Below are positions 1 to 6,706 of a DNA stretch of 11,036 nt, one piece after another. The notes under the pieces are model-generated. The model was given only the letters and a program-made list of their open reading frames with translations. It made no database searches and was not told the origin of the DNA. Made by a program: the position numbers and the translations under genes. The DNA comes from Betaproteobacteria bacterium. GTDB taxonomy: Bacteria > Pseudomonadota > Gammaproteobacteria > Burkholderiales > Methylophilaceae. The stretch spans positions 1-11,036 of the forward strand of contig RFPQ01000016.1 of the NCBI GenBank assembly GCA_009926035.1. Direction: 5' to 3'. Position 1 is the stretch's first letter, and each line of letters starts with the position of its first letter.

Positions 1-1
1 T

Positions 2-703
2 CAGACGATTCTTGAATTAGGTTGTGGGTGGGGTTCACTGACTCTTTTTATGGCTCAACAATATCCAAAGAGTCGAATCTTTGCGGTATCTAATTCAAAT
101 TCTCAGAGAATTTTTATTGAAGGCGAAGCCAAGAAAAGGGAGCTTAAAAATATTCATGTCATTACGTGCGACATGAATCGGTTTAACGCTAAAAATTTTA
201 AAATACCTAAAAGTTTTGACCGTATTGTTTCGATTGAAATGTTTGAGCATATGCGCAACCATCGAAAGCTTTATCGTATGCTTTATGAGTGGCTAAAGCC
301 AGGTGGGAAATTCTTTATGCATATTTTTGTGCATCGACATACGCCCTATGCGTTTGAAGTCAAAGATCAAGATGATTGGATGAGTAAGTTTTTCTTTTCA
401 GGTGGCATGATGCCAAGCGATGACTTGCCATTACATTTTCAAGAACATTTAAAACTAAGACAGAAATGGTGTTGGGATGGAACGCATTATGAAAAAACGG
501 CAAATGCTTGGCTAGAAAATATGGATCAAGCAAAACTTGATGTTTACCCTATCCTTCAAAAAACTTATGGGAATAAAAATGCAACCCAATGGTTTAATCG
601 TTGGCGAATTTTTTATATGGCCTGTGCCGAATTATTTGGTTATCAAAATGGCCAAGAGTGGTGGGTGACGCACTATCAATTTGAGAAACCAAAAAATAAA
701 TGA
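2..703 (+). CDS. SAM-dependent methyltransferase, CFA synthase/CNMT-like (5' partial)
   Basis: The 5' end is cut off by the window edge. The frame is open from base 2, and the ATG at 50 is internal, because the codons before it encode a textbook SAM-binding motif I (ELGCGWGS, visible residues 5-12). Further on come SIEMFEHM (motif IV region) and LKPGGKFFMH. The C-terminal half, with FFFSGGMMPS, W.WDGTHYEKTANAWL and a final WWVTHYQF, is typical of the bacterial branch close to plant coclaurine N-methyltransferases, a subgroup of the CFA synthase superfamily. It transfers a methyl group from SAM; the acceptor is unknown, but the operon suggests a lipid or fatty acyl chain. It is probably cytosolic or peripheral to the membrane. 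The stop codon TGA overlaps an ATG (ATGA, 700-703) that is the apparent original start of the next gene, so the two are probably co-translated. The family is clear; the substrate is not. Confidence 0.88.
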   Translation, partial: QTILELGCGWGSLTLFMAQQYPKSRIFAVSNSNSQRIFIEGEAKKRELKNIHVITCDMNRFNAKNFKIPKSFDRIVSIEMFEHMRNHRKLYRMLYEWLKPGGKFFMHIFVHRHTPYAFEVKDQDDWMSKFFFSGGMMPSDDLPLHFQEHLKLRQKWCWDGTHYEKTANAWLENMDQAKLDVYPILQKTYGNKNATQWFNRWRIFYMACAELFGYQNGQEWWVTHYQFEKPKNK

Positions 704-705
704 AA

Positions 706-725
706 CTCATTAACTCTCATTAACT
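706..725. repeat. Perfect 10-bp tandem duplication at the 5' end of the DUF2878 gene
   Basis: The unit ctcattaact occurs twice back to back (706-715 and 716-725). Ten is not a multiple of three, so the copy shifts the frame. From the ATG at 700 the present sequence reads M-K-L-I-N-S-H and then stops at 721-723. With one unit removed the same ATG reads M-K-L-I-N-F-G-L-F-Q-L-G-W and continues in frame through the whole DUF2878 protein. This can be seen directly; whether it is real, variable or a sequencing or assembly artefact cannot be told from one sequence. Confidence 0.95.
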
Positions 726-793
726 TTGGACTTTTTCAGTTAGGCTGGTTTATTGCGATTTGGGGAGCGGCTCATCAAAAATTACTTCCATCG

Positions 794-1216
794 ATGATAG
801 CTGTCGCTTTAATACTAGCGATTCATTTCTTTCAGGCGCACTATAAAAAAGAAGCATTTATGTTAATTCTTTTTGTCATGGTTTTAGGGCCTTTGTTTGA
901 TCAATGCTTATTATCTTTTGGATTCATTGAGTACAAAAGTCAATTTTCACCATCTATTGTGCCCATTTGGATTGTGGCTTTGTGGGGTTTATTTGCAAGT
1001 ACTCTAAATGTGTCTTTAAGTTGGTTAAAACATTATAAGTTGCTTGCAGTTTTATTCGGCCTCATAGGCGGTCCTTTGGCTTACATAGCCGCCGAAAAAT
1101 TAAATGCGATTCAATTAATGACGCCATATGCAGTTATTGCATTGGGATTAGGATGGGCCATACTAACACCGCTTTCTCTAGTGATCGCTAAAAGATGGGA
1201 TGGTTTTCGCACATGA
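794..1216 (+). CDS. DUF2878 integral membrane protein, N-terminus disrupted by a frameshifting duplication
   Basis: This is a small hydrophobic protein with about four membrane segments. The stretch PIWIVALWGLFASTLN followed by a G-GGPLAY segment matches what I know of DUF2878, a family of unknown function that often sits beside CFA-like methyltransferases and COG2907 flavoproteins. The first standard in-frame start is the ATG at 794, giving 140 residues, but it has no Shine-Dalgarno sequence. The frame is open upstream back to 704 and encodes N-F-G-L-F-Q-L-G-W-F, the expected family N-terminus, so about 30 residues and most of the first membrane segment would be lost. No ATG, GTG or TTG lies in frame between 704 and 793. 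The original start is almost certainly the ATG at 700, separated from the body by the duplication at 706-725. The gene may be expressed by re-initiation (an AUU at 719 overlaps the new stop), may be phase-variable, or may be a fresh pseudogene. Its end overlaps the next start as ATGA (1213-1216). Confidence 0.75.
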   Translation: MIAVALILAIHFFQAHYKKEAFMLILFVMVLGPLFDQCLLSFGFIEYKSQFSPSIVPIWIVALWGLFASTLNVSLSWLKHYKLLAVLFGLIGGPLAYIAAEKLNAIQLMTPYAVIALGLGWAILTPLSLVIAKRWDGFRT

Positions 1217-1971
1217 TATTTTTGCATGCTCTGTTGATTAATTTATTGTTTGCATATGGAGGCTGGTTACTAAGTCTTAAAAAAAACAATGTGACGCATG
1301 TCGATATTATGTGGAGTTTATTTTTTGTGCTCAACACACTTTATTTTTATACTGTGTTTACACCATCATTAAGGTCCACTCTGATTCTTTTTTTAGTCTT
1401 GTTATGGGGCTTACGTCTTTCGGTTTATCTTACAATAAGAAATTGGGGCAAATCAGAAGATGTACGTTATTTAAAAATCAGACAAAATAATGAACCTAAT
1501 TTTAGATATAAAAGTGCATATATTATTTTTGGTTTTCAATCCATTCTTGCATGGATAGTAGGCTCAATTCTTTTTATAGCTATAAAAAATGATCATCCAC
1601 TCACTTGGTTAGATAATTTAGGGCTCTTAATTACGCTCTGTGGAATCATTTATGAATCAATTGCAGATTATCAATTAATGCAATTTAAGAATGACATCAA
1701 AAATCGTGGAAAACTTTTACAATCAGGACTATGGAAATTAAGCCGACACCCTAATTATTTTGGAGAAATTTTAGTGTGGTGGGGCTTTTTTATCACTACT
1801 CTTGTGACCGGTATTCATTTTAATTTGATAGCACCGCTGCTTATGACTTTTTTAATATTAAGATTTTCAGGTGTGACACTTCTCGAGGCTAATCTCATCA
1901 AAAAATTTAATGGGTATGATGATTATCAGAAAAAAGTGAACACAATCATTCCTCGATTTTGGAAGACATAA
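1213..1971 (+). CDS. DUF1295 membrane protein, steroid 5-alpha-reductase-like
   Basis: This is a polytopic membrane protein of 252 residues from the chosen start. The hallmark is LSRHPNYFGE near residues 176-185, followed by the hydrophobic WWGFF. In the DUF1295/ICMT/steroid-reductase superfamily this C-terminal region helps bind the cofactor (NADPH or SAM). Function in bacteria is unsettled; a reductase acting on a lipid or isoprenoid chain is the usual guess, and it would act in the inner membrane. I place the start at the ATG at 1213, which overlaps the preceding TGA as ATGA. An in-frame ATG at 1195 adds six residues (MGWFSH) and cannot be excluded; neither start has a strong ribosome binding site. 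It sits in the middle of the lipid-modification operon, one base before the lipocalin gene. Family assignment is firm, role inferred. Confidence 0.86.
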   Translation: MIFLHALLINLLFAYGGWLLSLKKNNVTHVDIMWSLFFVLNTLYFYTVFTPSLRSTLILFLVLLWGLRLSVYLTIRNWGKSEDVRYLKIRQNNEPNFRYKSAYIIFGFQSILAWIVGSILFIAIKNDHPLTWLDNLGLLITLCGIIYESIADYQLMQFKNDIKNRGKLLQSGLWKLSRHPNYFGEILVWWGFFITTLVTGIHFNLIAPLLMTFLILRFSGVTLLEANLIKKFNGYDDYQKKVNTIIPRFWKT

Positions 1972-1972
1972 T

Positions 1973-2494
1973 ATGCGATTTAAACATTATTTACTCACAA
2001 CATTTTTTTTATTACTGAATGGATGTATGACTCAGCCACCAATTAAAACTGTTTCTGAAGTTAATTTGCAAAAATTTATGGGCCCATGGTATGTCATCGG
2101 ACATATACCAACATTTATTGAAAAGAATGCGTTTAATGCAATTGAGTCTTATGAATTAAATCAGGATGGCACGATTGGCACCACCTTCACTTTCAATGAA
2201 GGTACTCTCACGGGACCTTTGAAGACTTATAAACCCAAAGGATTTGTTGTAAAAGATTCAGGTAATGCACTATGGGGTATGCAATTTATATGGCCAATCA
2301 AAGCGCAATATAAAATTGTTTATTTAGACGAAGCTTACCAAAATACAATTATTGCCAGAGACGATCGTGATTATGTTTGGATTATGTCACGTGAAAAAAA
2401 GATAGAGCAGAAGACTTTAGAGCAATTAGTGAAAAAAATTGAAACTGATGGGTACGATATTAAAAAAATACGTTGGATTGAGCATTCAAATTAA
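1973..2494 (+). CDS. Blc-type lipocalin, lipoprotein
   Basis: The product has 173 residues. A short basic N-terminus and hydrophobic stretch lead to LLNGC, with Cys18 as the likely lipidated residue, so it is a probable outer-membrane or periplasm-facing lipoprotein (Asn at the -2 position of the lipobox is slightly unusual). The lipocalin signature G-P-W is at residues 37-39, and DRDYVWIMSR at 131-140 closely resembles the conserved strand of E. coli Blc. Bacterial lipocalins of this type bind fatty acids or lysophospholipids and are linked to membrane repair or stress. In this operon a role in carrying or protecting modified acyl chains is a reasonable inference. The start is one base after the previous stop. 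The gene is intact and of normal family length. Confidence 0.9.
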   Translation: MRFKHYLLTTFFLLLNGCMTQPPIKTVSEVNLQKFMGPWYVIGHIPTFIEKNAFNAIESYELNQDGTIGTTFTFNEGTLTGPLKTYKPKGFVVKDSGNALWGMQFIWPIKAQYKIVYLDEAYQNTIIARDDRDYVWIMSREKKIEQKTLEQLVKKIETDGYDIKKIRWIEHSN

Positions 2495-2496
2495 TC

Positions 2497-3438
2497 ATGA
2501 ATACATTTTTTAAAAAATTATTTTTTTGGTTTGATAATTCTTTTCTTGAGGAAAAGTATGCCTCTATTACTTCTGGTAAGGAAATTGATTGGATGCGAGT
2601 CGTCCCTTTTATTCTTCTTCATTTATCATGCTTTTTTATCTTTATCGTTGGGTTTAGTTGGACAGCTTTTACGGTATGTATCACTCTTTTTGCTATTCGC
2701 ATGTTTGCTATCACAGGCTTTTACCATCGTTATTTTTCTCATAAAACTTTTAGAACCTCGAGGTTTGTACAACTTTTATTTGCGATGATAGGAGCTACTG
2801 CAGTGCAAAGAGGTCCTTTGTGGTGGGCTGCGCATCATCGAGGTCATCATATGCATTCCGATACGCCAGAAGATAAACACTCACCTCAGGAACATGGGTT
2901 TTTTTGGAGTCATATGGGATGGTTTTTGACTAAGTCTAATTTTGTGACTAATACAAAATTTGTACGTGAATTAATTAGATTTCCTGAATTGCGCATCATC
3001 GATCGATTCGATCTTCTCATGCCATTAGCATTATCTATTAGCTTATTTTTTGTGGGATATTATTTGCATCAATATGAGCCACAACTTAATACGAATGGGT
3101 TTCAGTTATTGATATGGGGATTTTCAGTTTCAACAGTCATGCTTTATCACGCAACTTTTTTAGTCAATTCAGTGGCTCATCAATGGGGAAAGAAACGTTA
3201 CGAAACTAAAGATACAAGTCGAAATAATTTTATTATTGCTATTTTGACGTTTGGTGAGGGTTGGCATAACAATCATCATCATTATCCTGGATCAGCAAGA
3301 CAAGGCTTTTATTGGTGGGAAATTGATCTCACTTATTATGCTTTAAAATTTTTAGCAATGATCGGTGTTATTTGGGATATACGCACTGTTTCTGATAATA
3401 TTCGCGAATCTAAAAAAATAGAACATCACCAACACTAG
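2497..3438 (+). CDS. Membrane-bound acyl desaturase (delta-9 type)
   Basis: The product has 313 residues and all three histidine clusters of membrane di-iron desaturases: HRYFSH at 77-82, HRGHH at 114-118 and HNNHH at 257-261. It also has NSVAHQWG at 224-231, which supplies a further ligand in stearoyl-CoA-desaturase-like enzymes. Hydrophobic segments flank the first cluster (about 35-75) and precede the third (about 175-225), the usual topology with all His boxes on the cytosolic face. The enzyme uses O2 and two electrons to place a cis double bond in an acyl chain (acyl-CoA, acyl-ACP or phospholipid acyl). The delta-9 position is typical for this clade but not provable here. The gene starts two bases after the lipocalin stop and precedes the flavoprotein gene by two bases, so it belongs to the operon. 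It could supply the unsaturated substrate for the methyltransferases. Confidence 0.93.
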   Translation: MNTFFKKLFFWFDNSFLEEKYASITSGKEIDWMRVVPFILLHLSCFFIFIVGFSWTAFTVCITLFAIRMFAITGFYHRYFSHKTFRTSRFVQLLFAMIGATAVQRGPLWWAAHHRGHHMHSDTPEDKHSPQEHGFFWSHMGWFLTKSNFVTNTKFVRELIRFPELRIIDRFDLLMPLALSISLFFVGYYLHQYEPQLNTNGFQLLIWGFSVSTVMLYHATFLVNSVAHQWGKKRYETKDTSRNNFIIAILTFGEGWHNNHHHYPGSARQGFYWWEIDLTYYALKFLAMIGVIWDIRTVSDNIRESKKIEHHQH

Positions 3439-3440
3439 CC

Positions 3441-4688
3441 ATGAAGATCGCAATTATAGGCTCAGGCATCTCTGGCAATACTCTTGCATATTATTTAAAC
3501 CCTCATCATCAGATTACACTTTTTGAATCTAATGATCGTATTGGAGGTCACTCACATACACATCAGATTGATATATTCAATCAAAAAGTGAGTGTAGATA
3601 CTGGTTTTATTGTATTTAACAAGAAAACATACCCTCGTTTTTTAAAGCTATTGCATGAACTTAAAGTGCCCTATGAGAATAGTGCCATGAGTTTTAGTGT
3701 CAAAGACAGCCAAAAAGATTTTGAGTATAACGGCACTAATCTCAATGCGCTTTTTGCGCAAAGGAAGAATTTTATGAATCCTAGATTTTATAAAATGATT
3801 AGTGAGATTCTTCGATTTAATAAGTCTTCAATTATCTTATTAAGTAGTGATGAAGAGATTAGCTTAGGTCATTATCTGAAACGAGAAGGCTACTCGGATT
3901 TCTTTAAGAAATATTATATTTTGCCGATGGGTTCAGCGATTTGGTCATCTAACATTAAAACGATGATGGAATTTCCTGCTAAATTTTTTATTCAGTTTTT
4001 TAATAACCATGGCATGTTAAATATCAATGACAGACCGCAATGGTTAACAATCTCTGGGGGCTCAATTAACTATGTCAATAAGATGATCGATTCTTTTAGA
4101 AAAAAAATTAAACTCAATCAGAATATAAAATATATAGAAAGAAAAAAAGATCATATTGCTATTCATCATAAAGATCGCATAGAAAAATTTGACTGGGTAT
4201 TTTTTGCTTGCCATAGTGATGAAGCTTTGAAATTAATCAAAAGTCCTAGCCTTCATGAAAAAAATATTTTAAAAGCGATTCCATATACAGATAATGAAGT
4301 GGTCTTGCATTATGATGATCACTTTATGCCCAAAAGAAAGCTTGCTTGGGCAGCATGGAATTATCACATTGATGATAATTCCAATTCACCTGCATCTCTT
4401 ACTTATAATATGAATATATTGCAGAATTTAAAAACGGAAGTACCCCTTTTAGTGACATTAAACCCAATGCAAAAAATCAATAAAAAGAAAATTATTAAAA
4501 CACTTTCTTATGCTCACCCACAATATAGTTTACGAGGTATGGAGGCGCAATCTAAGTACCATTTAATTTCAGGTGTGAATCGCACTTCATTCGCAGGAGC
4601 GTATTGGGGCAATGGCTTTCATGAGGATGGGGTTAAAAGTGCACTTGATGCCATTCAACAATTCAATGCCGTACATGGATTTCACTAA
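3441..4688 (+). CDS. FAD-dependent amine-oxidase-like protein (COG2907 family)
   Basis: The 415-residue flavoprotein begins with the Rossmann dinucleotide-binding motif IGSGISG (GxGxxG, residues 7-12), Glu29 at the end of the second strand for ribose contact, and DRIGGH (32-37). DTGFIVFN at 53-60 is characteristic of the COG2907 'predicted NAD/FAD-binding protein' group. The C-terminal GAYWGNGFHEDGVKSA (386-401) is the flavin-contacting tail seen across amine oxidase and phytoene-desaturase-like enzymes. Members are regularly found next to DUF1365 and CFA-like proteins, as here. I infer an oxidation or desaturation step on a methylated unsaturated acyl chain; a homologous cluster in Rhodobacter sphaeroides is needed for furan fatty acid production, but I cannot say which step this protein performs. 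Its last base is shared with the next start (TAATG), indicating translational coupling. Confidence 0.9.
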   Translation: MKIAIIGSGISGNTLAYYLNPHHQITLFESNDRIGGHSHTHQIDIFNQKVSVDTGFIVFNKKTYPRFLKLLHELKVPYENSAMSFSVKDSQKDFEYNGTNLNALFAQRKNFMNPRFYKMISEILRFNKSSIILLSSDEEISLGHYLKREGYSDFFKKYYILPMGSAIWSSNIKTMMEFPAKFFIQFFNNHGMLNINDRPQWLTISGGSINYVNKMIDSFRKKIKLNQNIKYIERKKDHIAIHHKDRIEKFDWVFFACHSDEALKLIKSPSLHEKNILKAIPYTDNEVVLHYDDHFMPKRKLAWAAWNYHIDDNSNSPASLTYNMNILQNLKTEVPLLVTLNPMQKINKKKIIKTLSYAHPQYSLRGMEAQSKYHLISGVNRTSFAGAYWGNGFHEDGVKSALDAIQQFNAVHGFH

Positions 4689-5419
4689 TGCAGGCAATCT
4701 ACGAGGGTACTTTAAATCATACAAGGACAAAACCCAATAAGCATGCATTTCAATATCGTGTTCATATGTTATATCTTGATCTTGATGATTTGGTGAGAAC
4801 ATTTTCAAATCAACTATTTTGGAGCTATAACCGTTTAAATTTAGGATGTTTTTTAAGATCAGATTATTTTGGAGATTCAAAAAATAGCTTAAAAAAATCA
4901 ATACAAGATGAAATTAAAAAAAAGCTTCATTTTAAACATTATGGAAAAATATTTGTTTTAACAAGCCCTCGATATTTTGGCTATTGTTTTAATCCTGTGA
5001 GCTTTTATTATTGTTTTAATTTAAAAAATAAATTAGAAGTGATTGTGTCGCATATTACCAATACACCATGGAATGAAAATCACGCTTATGTGCATGATTG
5101 CCGAGGATTAAAGCAACCAATGAAATATTTTCAGTTTCAAAAGAATTTTCATGTATCACCCTTTATGCCTATGGATATCCAGTATGAATGGTCATTTAAT
5201 GAGCCAGGAAAGGAAATCGTAGTTTCTATGAATAATATACATAAAAAAGAGTTTATTTTTAATGCATCGATGAAGCTTCATAGAAAACCTTTAAACAATC
5301 AATCGCTTAATTATTTACTGTTTAAGTTTCCACCAGAAACTTTTAAAACAATTATGGCTATTTATTGGAATGCTCTACGTTTAAAATTTAAACGCATCCC
5401 TTTTTTTTCTCACCCTTAA
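4688..5419 (+). CDS. DUF1365 (COG3496) protein
   Basis: The product has 243 residues. Recognisable family features are the N-terminal H.R..P..HAF.YRVHMLYLDLDDL, the central SPRYFGYCFNPVSFYYCF (93-110) and the ITNTPWNE segment near 123-130, which together define DUF1365. No signal peptide or clear membrane helix is present, so it is probably cytosolic or membrane-associated. The biochemical role is unknown; the family almost always travels with COG2907 flavoproteins and CFA-like methyltransferases, so a shared pathway is a strong contextual inference. The start codon overlaps the stop of the flavoprotein gene (TAATG at 4686-4690), and the next gene starts six bases after its own stop. A run of eight T (5401-5408) lies near its 3' end and is read in frame. 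Confidence 0.9.
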   Translation: MQAIYEGTLNHTRTKPNKHAFQYRVHMLYLDLDDLVRTFSNQLFWSYNRLNLGCFLRSDYFGDSKNSLKKSIQDEIKKKLHFKHYGKIFVLTSPRYFGYCFNPVSFYYCFNLKNKLEVIVSHITNTPWNENHAYVHDCRGLKQPMKYFQFQKNFHVSPFMPMDIQYEWSFNEPGKEIVVSMNNIHKKEFIFNASMKLHRKPLNNQSLNYLLFKFPPETFKTIMAIYWNALRLKFKRIPFFSHP

Positions 5420-5425
5420 TACCTT

Positions 5426-6628
5426 ATGAAAAATATTTTACATCGACTTGCTAGAGCGCTTGTTTTTAATCAATTAAGAAAAATTAAAATAGGTCATATT
5501 GCTATTATGGAAGGATCTAAGAAATTTACATTTGGAAAAAAAGACAAATTAAATGTCACATTAACAGTTCATGATCCGAGATTTTATGGAGCCTTGGCTT
5601 TTGGTGGTTCGATTGGTGTGAGTGAGGCATTCATGCAAAAGTTTTGGACTGTTAGTGACTTAACAAAATTAATTCGTATTATGGCCATCAATCAAAATAC
5701 GATGGATCGATTAGAAGGCTTATTCAATCTTTTTTTAAAGCCACTCCTTAAATACTTCCATTATTTGAATCAAAATTCAGTCAAAGGAAGTCAGGTCAAT
5801 ATTTCTAAGCATTACGATTTAGGCAATGACTTTTTTTCATTATTTTTAGATTCAACCATGATGTATTCATCTGCAGTTTTTAGAAACCCTCATGATTCAC
5901 TTTACAAGGGATCTATCTATAAATTAGAGACTATTTGCCAAGGATTAGAGCTTACCTCTCAAGACCATATCATTGAAATTGGTTCTGGCTGGGGAGGATT
6001 TGCGATTTATGCCGCACAAAATTTCGGATGCAAAGTCACCACGACAACTATTTCAAAAGAACAATATAAGTATGTAAAACAAAAAATTAAAGATTTAAAG
6101 TTATCACATAAGATTACTATTTTATTTTCAGATTATCGTCATTTAAAAGGGCAATATGACAAATTAGTATCTATTGAAATGTTAGAGGCTGTAGGCTATC
6201 AGTATTACGATACTTATTTTAATGTCTGTAGCCAATTACTAAAGCCGCATGGTATCGCGTTCATTCAAACCATTACTATTGCAGATCAACGCTACGAGAA
6301 ATCGAAGCGCTCAGTTGATTTTATTCAACGATATATTTTTCCTGGAAGCTGTATTCCCTCTATTACGGCATTACAAAATAGTATTTCTAAATCATCTGAT
6401 TTAAAAATCTATGGCATTCACGATATTGGCGAACATTATGTAAGAACGCTTGCTTTGTGGAGAGAAAGTTTCTTTAAAAATCTCAAAGAAGTTAAAGCGC
6501 TAGGATTTGATGATGCTTTTATTCGTATGTGGCATTTTTATTTATCTTATTGTGAAGGAGGCTTTAAAGAGAAGGTCATTAGCGATATACATCTTAAATT
6601 AATTAAACCAGGATACCGAACAAAATAA
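5426..6628 (+). CDS. CFA-synthase-like SAM-dependent fatty acyl methyltransferase
   Basis: The 400-residue length and layout match the cyclopropane-fatty-acyl-phospholipid synthase family: an N-terminal lipid-binding region (1-115), ISKHYDLGNDFFSLFLD (126-142), SAM motif I EIGSGWGG (184-191), TISKEQ (208-213), SIEMLEAVG (249-257), and FIQRYIFPGSCIPS near 299-312. Comparing by eye with E. coli Cfa as I remember it, the Cys of the bicarbonate site (SCAYW) is Ser149 here, the following His of MFEHVG is Ala255, and the His of LLHTIG is Gln281, while Glu254 and Tyr338 are kept. These changes suggest an enzyme that methylates an acyl double bond without closing a cyclopropane ring, as in bacterial methyl-branched and furan fatty acid pathways. 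It is last in the operon. 'Cyclopropane synthase' is the conventional label, but I prefer methyltransferase. Confidence 0.9.
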   Translation: MKNILHRLARALVFNQLRKIKIGHIAIMEGSKKFTFGKKDKLNVTLTVHDPRFYGALAFGGSIGVSEAFMQKFWTVSDLTKLIRIMAINQNTMDRLEGLFNLFLKPLLKYFHYLNQNSVKGSQVNISKHYDLGNDFFSLFLDSTMMYSSAVFRNPHDSLYKGSIYKLETICQGLELTSQDHIIEIGSGWGGFAIYAAQNFGCKVTTTTISKEQYKYVKQKIKDLKLSHKITILFSDYRHLKGQYDKLVSIEMLEAVGYQYYDTYFNVCSQLLKPHGIAFIQTITIADQRYEKSKRSVDFIQRYIFPGSCIPSITALQNSISKSSDLKIYGIHDIGEHYVRTLALWRESFFKNLKEVKALGFDDAFIRMWHFYLSYCEGGFKEKVISDIHLKLIKPGYRTK

Positions 6629-6706
6629 GGTTGGGATTCCTTGAACTTTTGAGCTTTTAAGCGCATCATAAAGAAAGTAAATTGTTATACAACATAAGGT
6701 AGCAAC

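Noticed and set aside
2531..2788. 85-codon open frame on + inside the desaturase gene
   Set aside because: It lies wholly within the desaturase gene in another frame; the host frame carries all catalytic motifs, and this one has no family features or ribosome binding site.
4587..4901. 104-codon open frame on - across the flavoprotein/DUF1365 junction
   Set aside because: It is antisense to two clear family members and has no recognisable motif; low GC makes such frames by chance.
6627..6642. AAGG...CCTT stem after the lipid operon
   Set aside because: Only four pairs with an eight-base loop; too weak to call as the operon terminator, so the operon end remains unmarked.
6682..6692. Small inverted repeat TTGT-TAT-ACAA upstream of the SoxYZ-like gene, with a TTATAC -10-like element
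   Set aside because: Four-base arms are expected by chance in AT-rich DNA, and no -35 box lies at a proper distance.
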